This document shows positions 1 to 7,173 of a stretch of 64,000 bases of DNA, one piece after another. This DNA comes from an uncultured Elusimicrobiales bacterium (GTDB lineage: Bacteria; Elusimicrobiota; Elusimicrobia; Elusimicrobiales; Elusimicrobiaceae). The stretch is taken from contig CALVGG010000001.1 in NCBI GenBank assembly GCA_944327085.1, positions 1 through 64,000 on the forward strand, given 5' to 3'. A program made the translations under genes and the position numbers. How positions within the stretch are numbered: position 1 is the first letter of the stretch; each line of letters begins with the position of its first letter. The notes beneath the pieces are model-generated. The model was not told the DNA's origin and searched no databases. It was given only the letters and a program-made list of their open reading frames with translations.

Positions 1-224
1 AAACTGTCAAAGTTAGTCGTGTAATTTTGGTCTAATGTGCAACGTCTTTCCTGTTCCGTTCTAACCGCGGACATCATTTCCTCCGCTTCCGTTACTTTGC
101 GGTTTTCTATCACGCGGTTGAATTTGGGTAATGTAACGGCGGACAATACGCCAATTACAATTACCACAATTAACAATTCTGTAAGCGTAAAAGCACGCTT
201 ATTTGTGGTTTTTATTTTACTCAC
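1..224 (-). CDS. type IV pilin-like protein, N-terminal part (cut by window edge)
   Basis: Only about 74 codons are visible; the C-terminal part lies left of base 1. The product has a short basic leader ending Lys-Arg-Ala, then FTLTELLIVVIVIGV, the hydrophobic helix of class III signal peptides with Glu5 present. The residue before the cleavage site is Ala instead of the usual Gly. I prefer the GTG at 224, because the in-frame ATG at 236 lies inside the GGAGG that would be its ribosome binding site. It would be a subunit of a type IV pilus or pseudopilus, exported and cleaved by a prepilin peptidase. It follows the terminator of the TPR operon, so it is probably transcribed separately. Confidence 0.85.
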   Translation of the reverse strand, partial: MSKIKTTNKRAFTLTELLIVVIVIGVLSAVTLPKFNRVIENRKVTEAEEMMSAVRTEQERRCTLDQNYTTNFDS

Positions 225-260
225 AATACCCTCCATATGCTCTAGCTAAAAATCTTTATA

Positions 261-300
261 TCAAAAAAAACAAAAACAAGGCCTGTTTAACACAGACCTT
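261..300 (-). terminator. intrinsic terminator of the radical SAM-to-TPR operon
   Basis: On the minus strand AAGGTCTG pairs with CAGGCCTT (one G-U pair) around a 7-base loop and is followed by a T-rich run. It lies about 50 bases after the TPR gene stop. Confidence 0.75.
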
Positions 301-351
301 ATTTTTGTTTTTACATTATCGCTAATAAAAATAAAGCATATAACAAAAAAT

Positions 352-1893
352 TTAATGATTTATTTTTTCTAACAACGGGGCGGAAAGCGGCCAGGGGGTG
401 GCCTCGTTTTGCAGTAAAACCACCGCTTTATCCTTTTGGCCCATGGCGGCATATACGGCAGCCAGGTGGTAGGCAATTTCTGCATTTTCCACCAGGGCTT
501 GCCTGTCAATATTTTGCAGTAAATCCAGAGCTCTTTCCAACTTGCCTTGTTGAAAATATACCCAGGCTAACGTGTCTTGATAAGACGCATCCTGCGGGGA
601 GAGCGAAACGGCTTTTTCCGCGTATTTTTGTGCTTCCTGCAAGCGCACCCCGCGTATAGCCAAGCTGTAGGCCCATAAATTCATGGCTTCGTGCATATTT
701 TCATTTTGCGCCAAAAGGGCGTTTATTTGCTCTTCCAATTGTTTATATTTTTTAAGCGTGTCCAGCACATAGGCATAGGCCAAGCGCGCGTCGGCGTATT
801 CCGGGCGCGCTTTAATAATTTTTTTAAGCACGCGGGCAGCCGTGCGGGGTTTGCCGGCGTCCTGCAAAGCAAGCGCGTAAAAATAGCCTATTTCCACGCT
901 GTCATTAAATTTTTTATAGGCTTGTTTAAGGGTGTTTAAACTGGTTTTGCTGTCCCCCAGTTTTTGTTGATAAAAACTGGCCTGCAGCCACTTGCCGGAA
1001 GTTTGCTGATAATCCCGCGCGGCCTGTAAATGTTCCAGCGCCAGGGCATAATCGCCTTCCTGTTCCGCCAAAACGGTTAAAAAATACCGCGCGCTGGGGT
1101 TGCCGGGTTCCAGCTTAACGGCTTTTTCAAAATATTGTTTGGCTTTGGGTGTGTCTTTGGAAATTAAAAATACGGACCCCATACGCGTAAACATATCCGC
1201 GCTTTCATAACCCATTTTTTCAAGCTGTTCAAACTCATACAGCATTAAAAAGAAGTTGGAGGTACGCTCATAAAACTGCGCGCGGGCCAAGCGCGCATCC
1301 ACAAAAAACGGGTCCGCCTCGCACGCTTTATTGTAATACTCCAAGGCGGCGGGGGCATTTTTATCGCGCCAGTAAATACGGCCCATTTCCAGATATACCG
1401 TAGCCGCCATTTGCGTAAAACGTTGTGCCAAGTCTTCCATCTTTTCCAAAGACTCCGTATCCCCCGCATACGCCAACACCAACATATATTGGTAAGCAAT
1501 GCGGGTATCGTCCGGCGCCAGCTTTAAAGCCTGCTCGTAAGCTTGAAGAGCCTGGGGAATTTGGTTTTCTTTTAATAAATACGCCGCACGGACAGTCCAG
1601 TCCTCCGCGTCGGACTCTTCGGTAATAAAATCGGCATAGGCTTCCGTTTCGTCAAACCGGTCCTGCATAATAGCGGTGGCCACGATATTGCGTTTAATAT
1701 AGGCATTATCCGGTGAGTAAGAAAGCGCCTCTTTAAACAAATCCAGGGCGCGTGGGTCTCCGCTAAGCTGGGCATAAACGGCTTCTATAAACGTGGTATA
1801 CAGTTTAGCCTCCCGGCGGGAAGCGTCGCTCAGTTCCAAAGCGCCTGCGGCGCAAGGCACAAGCAAAAACAAAAAACAAATCCATTTTTTCAT
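352..1893 (-). CDS. secreted tetratricopeptide-repeat protein
   Basis: The 513-residue product starts with a signal peptide (MKKWICFLFLLVPCAAGA) and then consists of TPR helices almost to the C-terminus, with typical A-x-x-x-Y and ALEYYNKACEADP-like repeats. An in-frame ATG at 1953 would add 20 residues ahead of the signal peptide. The ATG at 1893 is better because it overlaps the rimI stop as ATGA, which suggests translational coupling. TPR proteins are protein-interaction scaffolds; this one would work in the periplasm or at a membrane. It is the last gene of the operon and has no recognisable catalytic domain. A role in envelope or pilus assembly is possible but not shown. Confidence 0.85.
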   Translation of the reverse strand: MKKWICFLFLLVPCAAGALELSDASRREAKLYTTFIEAVYAQLSGDPRALDLFKEALSYSPDNAYIKRNIVATAIMQDRFDETEAYADFITEESDAEDWTVRAAYLLKENQIPQALQAYEQALKLAPDDTRIAYQYMLVLAYAGDTESLEKMEDLAQRFTQMAATVYLEMGRIYWRDKNAPAALEYYNKACEADPFFVDARLARAQFYERTSNFFLMLYEFEQLEKMGYESADMFTRMGSVFLISKDTPKAKQYFEKAVKLEPGNPSARYFLTVLAEQEGDYALALEHLQAARDYQQTSGKWLQASFYQQKLGDSKTSLNTLKQAYKKFNDSVEIGYFYALALQDAGKPRTAARVLKKIIKARPEYADARLAYAYVLDTLKKYKQLEEQINALLAQNENMHEAMNLWAYSLAIRGVRLQEAQKYAEKAVSLSPQDASYQDTLAWVYFQQGKLERALDLLQNIDRQALVENAEIAYHLAAVYAAMGQKDKAVVLLQNEATPWPLSAPLLEKINH

Positions 1894-2321
1894 AACTTTA
1901 TCCCCATTAACAAGGCGTCTTGCCTGCCGTAAAATGCTTTGCGCCTGTTCCATACGCTAAACCCGGCCCGCGTATACAAACCAACGGCCGGGGCATTTAC
2001 TTCGTTTACCTCCAGCGTAACGGACGTTGCCCCTAAAGCGCGCAAACGCTGTAAAACGGCCTGCAACAGTTTGCCCCCAATCCCTTGGCGGGTGTAATGC
2101 GGGTGGACGGCTAAATTTACAATTTCCGCCGTGTCCGCCGCGCGGCGCGCACAAATAAACCCGATTATTTTCCCCCCTTCCTGCGCCGTTAAAATAACAG
2201 CACACGCAAGGGGTATTTCCCCCTTAAATCCGTCCTCTCCCCACCCGGCGGCCAAAGGCTGGCTGGCTTCCAACCGGGCCAGCTGCCCTGCCTGCGTCAA
2301 CAAGGGGGGAAGGATCTGCAT
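1890..2321 (-). CDS. rimI: ribosomal-protein-alanine N-acetyltransferase RimI
   Basis: A 143-residue GNAT acetyltransferase. The acetyl-CoA binding motif A is seen as VHPHYTRQGIGGKLL (RQGIGG loop), followed by a beta-strand with VNEVNAPAVGLYTRAGF as in RimI. In other bacteria RimI acetylates the N-terminal Ala of ribosomal protein S18, and its gene often follows tsaB, as here. The ATG at 2321 starts one base after the tsaB stop. A longer form from a TTG at 2342 would overlap tsaB and is less likely. The stop overlaps the start of the TPR gene by four bases. Confidence 0.85.
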   Translation of the reverse strand: MQILPPLLTQAGQLARLEASQPLAAGWGEDGFKGEIPLACAVILTAQEGGKIIGFICARRAADTAEIVNLAVHPHYTRQGIGGKLLQAVLQRLRALGATSVTLEVNEVNAPAVGLYTRAGFSVWNRRKAFYGRQDALLMGIKL

Positions 2322-2322
2322 T

Positions 2323-3015
2323 TTATTTACCCAATAACTCAAAACGCGCCGGTTTTAAATACAAAGGCTCCAGGGCGTTTTGCTGCAATTCTTTGCGGCC
2401 GGCCAAAGCGGCCAAGGTATCCGGGCGGACCAGGCAATCCTTAAAATCCGCCAGCGGCCAGCGCCCGCCCAGCAAATCAGCCAGCGAGGTATGTTCTTTA
2501 TCAGAGCCGGCCACAAAAACAGGTTCCTGGCGGGCGGACAAACGCTCCAGCAGTTCTTCGCGAGACAGCCACTGCGGCGCCTGTTCCTGCGGGGTAAAAA
2601 ACTGAAGGAAATATTCCTCCCTAAAAGCATGGAGCACAACCGCCAACACGCCGGAGGGATTTTGCGCCTGCCAATTTTTAAAGGTTTTGGAAGCCGTTAC
2701 CTGCTCTTTAACCGCCTCAAACACGGTTACGCCGTATACTTCGGCCCCGCTTAAATATTTAAGCATAGAGGCAAAAGTTAATGCGATGCGTATGCCCGTA
2801 AAACGCCCCGGGCCCCGCACAATAACCACTTTGTGGGTATCGGCCAGTTGGGCCTGCTGTTTGGCCAGCAGTTTTTGCAAAACGGGGAATAAAAGCCTTT
2901 CCTGCTTAACCCCTTTGCGGCGGGAATAACAGATTTTGCCTTCTTTCTCCACCACCGCCAACAGCGGGGAAGAAGACGTATCCAACCCAATGGTTACATT
3001 TTTGACGCCCGGCAT
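2323..3015 (-). CDS. tsaB: tRNA threonylcarbamoyladenosine biosynthesis protein TsaB
   Basis: The 230-residue product has the ASKHA fold start GLDTSSSPLLAVV and the family motif GPGRFTGIRIAL (usually GPGSFTGLRIG). TsaB partners TsaD and TsaE to put t6A on position 37 of ANN-decoding tRNAs. The ATG at 3015 follows a clear GGAGGA and overlaps the end of tsaE by 22 bases. tsaE-tsaB-rimI is a common gene order. tsaD is not in the window. Confidence 0.92.
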   Translation of the reverse strand: MPGVKNVTIGLDTSSSPLLAVVEKEGKICYSRRKGVKQERLLFPVLQKLLAKQQAQLADTHKVVIVRGPGRFTGIRIALTFASMLKYLSGAEVYGVTVFEAVKEQVTASKTFKNWQAQNPSGVLAVVLHAFREEYFLQFFTPQEQAPQWLSREELLERLSARQEPVFVAGSDKEHTSLADLLGGRWPLADFKDCLVRPDTLAALAGRKELQQNALEPLYLKPARFELLGK

Positions 3016-3470
3016 AATTCCTCCAAAAGTCTCTCGCTCACGCGGCCGAAAGCGGCCAGTTTTATTTCACGTTCGTCGGCCTGTTTTAATACAAACTCCA
3101 TTTCCAGCCTATCTGCGGGGAGCATATGGGCAATGGGGTCAGGCCATTCGGCCAGGATGATGGACTTTTCATCCTCCAGCATTTCCTCAAACCCCAGGTT
3201 AAAAACTTCGCCCTCGCTTAGGCGGAACAAATCTATATGAAATAATTTTACGTTTTTGTTTTTGTACTCTTTCATCAAACTAAAGCTGGCGCTGACGGGG
3301 GAGCTTTTAAGCCCCAGCGCCGCCGCCACGCCTTTTACAAAAACCGTTTTACCCGCGCCGATTGGCCCGCGTAAAAAAATAATCTCCCCCCCTTGCAGGG
3401 CTTTGGCAAAACGGCCGGCCAAGGCCAGGGTTTCGTGACGGGAATGTGTAGTAATAGAAGCGTTTTTCAT
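2994..3470 (-). CDS. tsaE: tRNA threonylcarbamoyladenosine biosynthesis ATPase TsaE
   Basis: A 158-residue P-loop ATPase with Walker A GPIGAGKT near residue 35, the family's S-x-S-F-S-L-M-K-E-Y strand, and the H-I-D-L-(F/Y)-R-L motif (FHIDLFRL), followed by AEWPDP. TsaE drives the TsaBD complex in t6A synthesis in the cytoplasm. Its start shares one base with the stop of the upstream CBM48 gene (TAATG), so the two are probably translationally coupled. Confidence 0.95.
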   Translation of the reverse strand: MKNASITTHSRHETLALAGRFAKALQGGEIIFLRGPIGAGKTVFVKGVAAALGLKSSPVSASFSLMKEYKNKNVKLFHIDLFRLSEGEVFNLGFEEMLEDEKSIILAEWPDPIAHMLPADRLEMEFVLKQADEREIKLAAFGRVSERLLEELCRASKM

Positions 3471-3934
3471 TAGCGCACCGTTTTAATGCAAACTTCCCGG
3501 TCTCCCAGCATCATACGGTCTTTGTTGCTGGGGTCCAGGGTTTCTTTGCCGTCTATAGAAAATAAATATTTATAATCGCCCGCGGTTAACGCAACGGACG
3601 TTTCAAAATAACCTTTGCGGTATTTTTTAAGTTCAATGGGGTCTTCCCCCCAGCGGTTAAAATCGGCCAGCAGTTCCACCTTTTCGGCCCCGGGGGCCGT
3701 GATGAAAAAGCGGCGGTATTTTACCTCGGTATTAAAGCCGCGTTTATGCGGGGCCAGCAGGGCGGTGGCGTCTTCCTTGGTTACAGGGGCCACACGGGCG
3801 GAACTTTCTATGGTATTGCCGGCATAGTCATAAAAATCTTCGGCCGTTACAAAAAACCAGGTAAGCATAACGGAAATTAACAGCAAAAAAACCACAAACA
3901 GCACACCCGGTTTTTTGAGTTTAATTTTCTTCAT
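3470..3934 (-). CDS. membrane-anchored protein with CBM48/AMPK-type glycogen-binding domain
   Basis: The 154-residue product has a basic N-terminus and one membrane helix (about residues 11-30: VLFVVFLLLISVMLTWFFVT), then a linker and a C-terminal E-set domain at about 70-150. That domain reads like CBM48: VELLADFNRWGED, KGYFETSVALTAGDYKYLFSIDG, then DPSNKDR. CBM48/AMPK domains bind alpha-glucans in glycogen enzymes and AMPK. Here there is no enzyme domain, so the membrane-tethered domain may only bind a ligand or a protein. It overlaps the radical SAM gene by 14 bases. Function unknown. Confidence 0.75.
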   Translation of the reverse strand: MKKIKLKKPGVLFVVFLLLISVMLTWFFVTAEDFYDYAGNTIESSARVAPVTKEDATALLAPHKRGFNTEVKYRRFFITAPGAEKVELLADFNRWGEDPIELKKYRKGYFETSVALTAGDYKYLFSIDGKETLDPSNKDRMMLGDREVCIKTVR

Positions 3935-4574
3935 CCAAGAAGCTCCTTAAATAAAACTCCGCCCCCAGGCTTTCCGCCAGGGAACGCACGGCTTTGGGGT
4001 CCGCATCGGTTTTATCCACACAGCTGGCCACCACTTTTTTAAAGCCTGCCTGGGAACAAAACAAAATAAACTCTTTCACCGCGCTGAATCCGTCTTCGTA
4101 CCCCGGGGCCGGGCGGACGATTTTTTTCCAGGTTTCTTCGTCCTGCGCGTTTAAGCTTACGTAAACCTCATCAATCACACCTTTTAACAAAGGAACAATA
4201 TCCTGCTTGTTTATCATACTGCCCAAACCGTTGGTGTTTAAGCGTATTTTAACCGGCGGGAATTTGGCCTGCGCCTCCCACCCTTTGATGGTTTTGGCGA
4301 TAAACAGCATTTCGTTTAAACGCATGGTAGGTTCCCCATACCCGCAAAAAACGATTTCCTGCACCGGGTTTTGGTGCATTTCTTTTTCCAATACGTCCAG
4401 CACCTGTTGGGGGGTAGGCTCCTGCTGGGCCAGGTTTAAATTGTACCCGTTAAAGCGCATATGCCATTTGGTTTTAATACAAAAAGCGCACAAATTGGGG
4501 CAGCGGTTGGTTAAATTAATATATAAAGCGTTTTTAAAACGATAGACAATTTTGGGTTGTTCTTCTTTTTGCAT
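3921..4574 (-). CDS. radical SAM protein, TatD-associated type
   Basis: The 217-residue product carries the radical SAM cluster motif C-x3-C-x2-C at Cys25, Cys29 and Cys32 (NLTNRCPNLCAFCIK), then VFCGYGEPTMR (GGE-like SAM-binding element) and IRLNTNGLG. Length and the NLTNRC...FC start match the small radical SAM proteins often linked to tatD nuclease genes. The substrate of that family is not known to me, and no tatD is seen here. It is the first gene of the leftward operon, with an AGAGGT ribosome site and a TATAAT just upstream. Confidence 0.8.
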   Translation of the reverse strand: MQKEEQPKIVYRFKNALYINLTNRCPNLCAFCIKTKWHMRFNGYNLNLAQQEPTPQQVLDVLEKEMHQNPVQEIVFCGYGEPTMRLNEMLFIAKTIKGWEAQAKFPPVKIRLNTNGLGSMINKQDIVPLLKGVIDEVYVSLNAQDEETWKKIVRPAPGYEDGFSAVKEFILFCSQAGFKKVVASCVDKTDADPKAVRSLAESLGAEFYLRSFLDEEN

Positions 4575-4592
4575 ATACTACCTCTTGTATAC

Positions 4593-4598
4593 ATTATA
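4593..4598 (-). promoter_or_regulatory. -10 box upstream of the radical SAM operon
   Basis: TATAAT on the minus strand, 18 bases before the start codon at 4574. No convincing -35 at normal spacing; the only TTG-type hexamer is 13 bases away. Confidence 0.4.
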
Positions 4599-4657
4599 GC
4601 AGTTTACAAGGGGGCAACCGAGGGGCAAAATGCGCCTATGCAGGGGATAAGATACCC

Positions 4658-4690
4658 TTTGGGCCTAAGGGTGGGCGGGCCTTTTGGCCC
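4658..4690 (+). repeat. 33-base composite intergenic repeat, copy A
   Basis: TTTGGGCCTA, 10 variable bases, then the hairpin GGCCTTTTGGCCC. The same two blocks with the same spacing occur in inverse orientation at 43588-43620. It sits 25 bases upstream of the -10 box of the gene at 4726. Confidence 0.6.
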
Positions 4691-4714
4691 TTTCGCCCCG
4701 AGGGAAGAAAACTT

Positions 4715-4720
4715 TATAAT
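4715..4720 (+). promoter_or_regulatory. -10 box, probably leaderless transcript
   Basis: TATAAT ends five bases before the GTG at 4726 and eight before the GTG at 4729. No Shine-Dalgarno is present, so transcription probably begins at or next to the start codon. Confidence 0.5.
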
Positions 4721-4725
4721 AATAA

Positions 4726-5562
4726 GTGGTGAAAAGAATTATTAAACTGATTATTTGGGCAAGCCTTCTTTTACTGCCTAACCTGGCCTCCGCACGGGTA
4801 TATTGGCTGGGGAGGGATATTGATATGGCCCTGCAATTTGGCTACCATACCGACAAAAACTGGCGGATGGTGCGCTCGTACGGGCATTCCCTTTTGGTCA
4901 TTATTCCAGATAATCCCCGCGCCTTTGCCAAGTTATACAACCCGGCAAATCCCGCCGCGTATTTTAAAGAATTAGAAAAAGACTTTGGCCGCGGCCACAA
5001 AGGCTTTGTAATAGCCGCTTACGCCCAAAACGGCACCCAGGCCATCGGCCATGTGGACGGATACCTGCTGGCACAAATAAACGCCCCGCGGGAAATGCAG
5101 GCCGTGCAAGATTTTTTTGCCCAAGCGGACCCTAAAAAATGGCACTTTGCCGCGGGAGAAGTTTTTTCCCCTTTAAAAGACGAAGTTTTTGCCATGCACA
5201 TTTTGCAACTTGCCAAACATTATATCAGCTATACCCGCCGCCACCCGGTGCCGTATGGAACGTTGTACTCCATTATTGAGCCCGGCGTGTGCAAAAAACA
5301 CAACAAAGCGGTAAATTGCAACGCGTTTGCCTATTCTTTGCTGCGGTATGCCGGCGCAAATGCCGTGCCGGATTTATACGCCCAACGGGTTATGCCGGGT
5401 ATAGAAAATTTACTGCCGGCCAAACTGTTTATGCCTTACCCGGGCAAAAAAATCACGCTGCCGCCATTAAAAAAATATACGCCTTTCACCCTGCGTAAAA
5501 AGCAGGAAGCCGTGCGCCACAAAATCCTGCACCGTTTAAAACCGGCCGCCTTAAAGAAATAA
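4726..5562 (+). CDS. secreted protein of unknown function, possible permuted papain-like fold
   Basis: The 278-residue product starts with a signal peptide (about residues 1-23, ending NLASA). Two GTG codons stand in tandem (4726 and 4729) and no Shine-Dalgarno precedes them. I do not recognise a family with certainty. Two features recall circularly permuted NlpC/P60-like enzymes (YiiX/LRAT type): an early His in SYGHSLLVI (His54) and a late Cys in VNCNAFAYSLL (Cys198). If so it would be a periplasmic peptidase or acyltransferase, but this is inference. The tail is Lys/Pro-rich. It stands alone between a divergent operon and tRNA-Ser. Confidence 0.75.
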   Translation: MVKRIIKLIIWASLLLLPNLASARVYWLGRDIDMALQFGYHTDKNWRMVRSYGHSLLVIIPDNPRAFAKLYNPANPAAYFKELEKDFGRGHKGFVIAAYAQNGTQAIGHVDGYLLAQINAPREMQAVQDFFAQADPKKWHFAAGEVFSPLKDEVFAMHILQLAKHYISYTRRHPVPYGTLYSIIEPGVCKKHNKAVNCNAFAYSLLRYAGANAVPDLYAQRVMPGIENLLPAKLFMPYPGKKITLPPLKKYTPFTLRKKQEAVRHKILHRLKPAALKK

Positions 5563-5587
5563 TCCCACGGGAAGGGGCCAAATTTAT

Positions 5588-5593
5588 TAAAAT
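5588..5593 (+). promoter_or_regulatory. -10 box of tRNA-Ser
   Basis: TAAAAT lies 11 bases before the first base of the tRNA, which would give a precursor with only a few extra 5' bases. No clear -35 was found. Confidence 0.45.
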
Positions 5594-5604
5594 ATAAGAA
5601 GATT

Positions 5605-5692
5605 GGAAGGGTGGCCGAGCGGTTTAAGGCGTCAGTCTTGAAAACTGATGTGGGGTATCCCCCCACCGAGGGTTCGAATCCCTCCCCTTCCG
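5605..5692 (+). tRNA. tRNA-Ser (anticodon UGA)
   Basis: An 88-base class II tRNA. The acceptor GGAAGGG pairs with CCCTTCC followed by discriminator G. The anticodon stem is TCAGT/ACTGA with loop CTTGAAA, so the anticodon is TGA at 5639-5641. The long variable arm (TGGGGTATCCCCCCA) and the T arm GGTTCGAATCC are clear. The 3' CCA is not encoded. Confidence 0.97.
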
Positions 5693-5714
5693 TTTGCATT
5701 TACGGTTTTACAAC

Positions 5715-5747
5715 CCCCGCCCCGGCAAATACCGGGGCGGGGCTTTT
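5715..5747 (+). terminator. intrinsic terminator after tRNA-Ser
   Basis: An 11-base perfect GC stem (CCCCGCCCCGG / CCGGGGCGGGG), loop of six, then CTTTTA. Confidence 0.85.
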
Positions 5748-5791
5748 ATATATACCCTGCTGCAAAATTGATTATTTACCCTCCGGGATGT

Positions 5792-6178
5792 TTAACTTTT
5801 TTTGGCGCTTTTAAGGAGGGAGAATAAATCACCCTTATACGCACAGGGTATTTTTTCTTCTTTTAAATACAATAGCCCCCATTTGTTTAGCTCTATAATA
5901 GCCGGGATAAGCGTTTTGCCGCGGCGGGTGAGGGAATATTCCGTCTTAGGCGGAACCACCGGGTATAACTTGCGGGAGACAATACCGTCCCGCTCCAATT
6001 CTTTTAACTGCTGTATCAGCATTTTGGGCGTGGCGTGGGCAATTAATTTTTGCAGTTCATTGTACCGGAGCGTACGCCCGATTAAATGCCCAATAATTAC
6101 CCCTTTATATTTACCGCCGATAATATCCATAGTGGCTTCCAGCGGGCATTTATATTCTAATTTTGTATTTTTAGGCAT
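5792..6178 (-). CDS. HxlR-family transcriptional regulator
   Basis: A 128-residue winged-helix protein with the family start KCPLEATMDIIGGKYKG, the recognition-helix region MLIQQLKELERDGIVSRK, and the wing PPKTEYSLTRRGKTL. Cys11 is at the position where HxlR proteins such as YodB carry a redox-sensing cysteine. The ATG at 6178 follows AAGGAAAC; upstream in-frame codons have no such site. It is divergent from a metallo-hydrolase gene, and the 123 bases between them hold two promoters and repeats typical of an HxlR operator. It probably controls itself and the hydrolase. Confidence 0.9.
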   Translation of the reverse strand: MPKNTKLEYKCPLEATMDIIGGKYKGVIIGHLIGRTLRYNELQKLIAHATPKMLIQQLKELERDGIVSRKLYPVVPPKTEYSLTRRGKTLIPAIIELNKWGLLYLKEEKIPCAYKGDLFSLLKSAKKS

Positions 6179-6190
6179 ATTGTTTCCTTT

Positions 6191-6237
6191 ACTTACTTTA
6201 TAGTAAGTATTATACAAAAAAGTAAATATTATACAAA
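6191..6237. promoter_or_regulatory. candidate HxlR operator: inverted repeat plus two direct repeats
   Basis: ACTTACT-N4-AGTAAGT at 6191-6208 is a perfect 7-base inverted repeat. Two 17-base direct repeats, 6202-6218 and 6221-6237 (AGTAARTATTATACAAA), match at 16 of 17 bases with 19-base periodicity. The second covers the hxlR -10 box. Confidence 0.7.
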
Positions 6238-6255
6238 TTAGTGTATTCTTGTCAA
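6228..6255 (-). promoter_or_regulatory. promoter of hxlR
   Basis: TTGACA at 6250-6255, a 16-base spacer, and TATAAT at 6228-6233: a consensus sigma-70 promoter reading leftward. Confidence 0.8.
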
Positions 6256-6277
6256 AAAGAAATCAATTACCTACAAT
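6249..6277 (+). promoter_or_regulatory. promoter of the metallo-hydrolase gene
   Basis: TTGTCA at 6249-6254, a 17-base spacer, and TACAAT at 6272-6277. Its -35 box overlaps the hxlR -35 by five bases on the opposite strand. Confidence 0.8.
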
Positions 6278-6301
6278 AATAATATACAGCAAGGAGGTTT
6301 T

Positions 6302-7093
6302 ATGCAAATAACCCAAATCAGAAACGCAACAATAATTATCAATTACGCCCAAACCCGCTTTTTGGTGGACCCGTGGCTTGGCCCCAAAGACTATATGCCC
6401 GGTTTTGAAGGGGCCGTCCACCCGGAAATACGCCAGCCCCGTGTGGAGCTGCCCTGCCCTATTGAAAAAATTACAGACGTGGACGCCGTTATTCTTACCC
6501 ATGTTCACCCGGACCATTGGGACGATTTCGCCGCCAAAGCCTTAAACAAAAACATCAAAATATTTGCCCAGTCCGAAACGGACAAACAATTTTTATCTTC
6601 CCTGGGGTTTACGGATGTGGAAATTTTAACCCAATCCTCCACCCGCTTCCGCCGGGTTACGCTGTTTAAAACCCCGGGCCAACACGGCAAAAGAGAAATT
6701 GTTAAACCCGTGTGCGAGCAGTTAGGCATGCCTTATGATGCAATGGGCGTTGTGTTTAAAGCGCAAGCAGAACCCACCCTTTATTTAGCGGGAGACACCA
6801 TTTGGTGCCCGGAAGTGCAAAACGCGCTGGATACTTACCGCCCGGATGTGATTGTGGTTAATGCGTGTGCGGCCTCGGTAGCCAATGGGGAACATTTGAT
6901 TATGGGGAAAGAGGAGATTTTGCAAACATCCCGTTATGCTCCACACGCCGCCATTGTAGCCAGCCATATGGATACGGTAAGCCACCTTACCGTAACCCGG
7001 CAGGATTTAAAAGAACTGGTAAAGGAAAACAATCTATCCAACCTGTTTATTCCTAACGACGGGGAAACCTTAACCTTTACTGCCAAAAATTAA
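6302..7093 (+). CDS. metallo-beta-lactamase-fold hydrolase, UlaG-like
   Basis: The 263-residue product has the metal-binding signature THVHPDHWD (H-x-H-x-D-H), a bridging Asp in LAGDTIWC and a late His in ASHMDTVSH. The overall pattern (short start IRNATIIINYAQTRFLVDPW) resembles UlaG/YtnP-like hydrolases. The ATG at 6302 has a strong AAGGAGG. The gene is divergent from hxlR and probably under its control, so it may act on a reactive or toxic metabolite; the substrate cannot be read from the sequence. Confidence 0.85.
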   Translation: MQITQIRNATIIINYAQTRFLVDPWLGPKDYMPGFEGAVHPEIRQPRVELPCPIEKITDVDAVILTHVHPDHWDDFAAKALNKNIKIFAQSETDKQFLSSLGFTDVEILTQSSTRFRRVTLFKTPGQHGKREIVKPVCEQLGMPYDAMGVVFKAQAEPTLYLAGDTIWCPEVQNALDTYRPDVIVVNACAASVANGEHLIMGKEEILQTSRYAPHAAIVASHMDTVSHLTVTRQDLKELVKENNLSNLFIPNDGETLTFTAKN

Positions 7094-7106
7094 GGCCGTA
7101 TGGATA

Positions 7107-7157
7107 AACAAAAAGTCAAAAACAAACACCCCGCTTTATTTATAGAGCGGGGTGTTT
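7107..7157 (-). terminator. terminator of ddh
   Basis: A 12-base stem (AAACACCCCGCT / AGCGGGGTGTTT) at 7124-7157. On the minus strand it is followed by TTTGTTTTTG, and on the plus strand there is no T-run, so it mainly serves ddh. Confidence 0.75.
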
Positions 7158-7173
7158 GGCGTAAATGCGGGCG

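Noticed and set aside
5436-5814. ORFs across tRNA-Ser on both strands (5436-5699 minus, 5611-5814 plus)
   Set aside because: They read through the tRNA gene and its terminator; the sense product is just the translated tRNA, a well-known annotation artefact.
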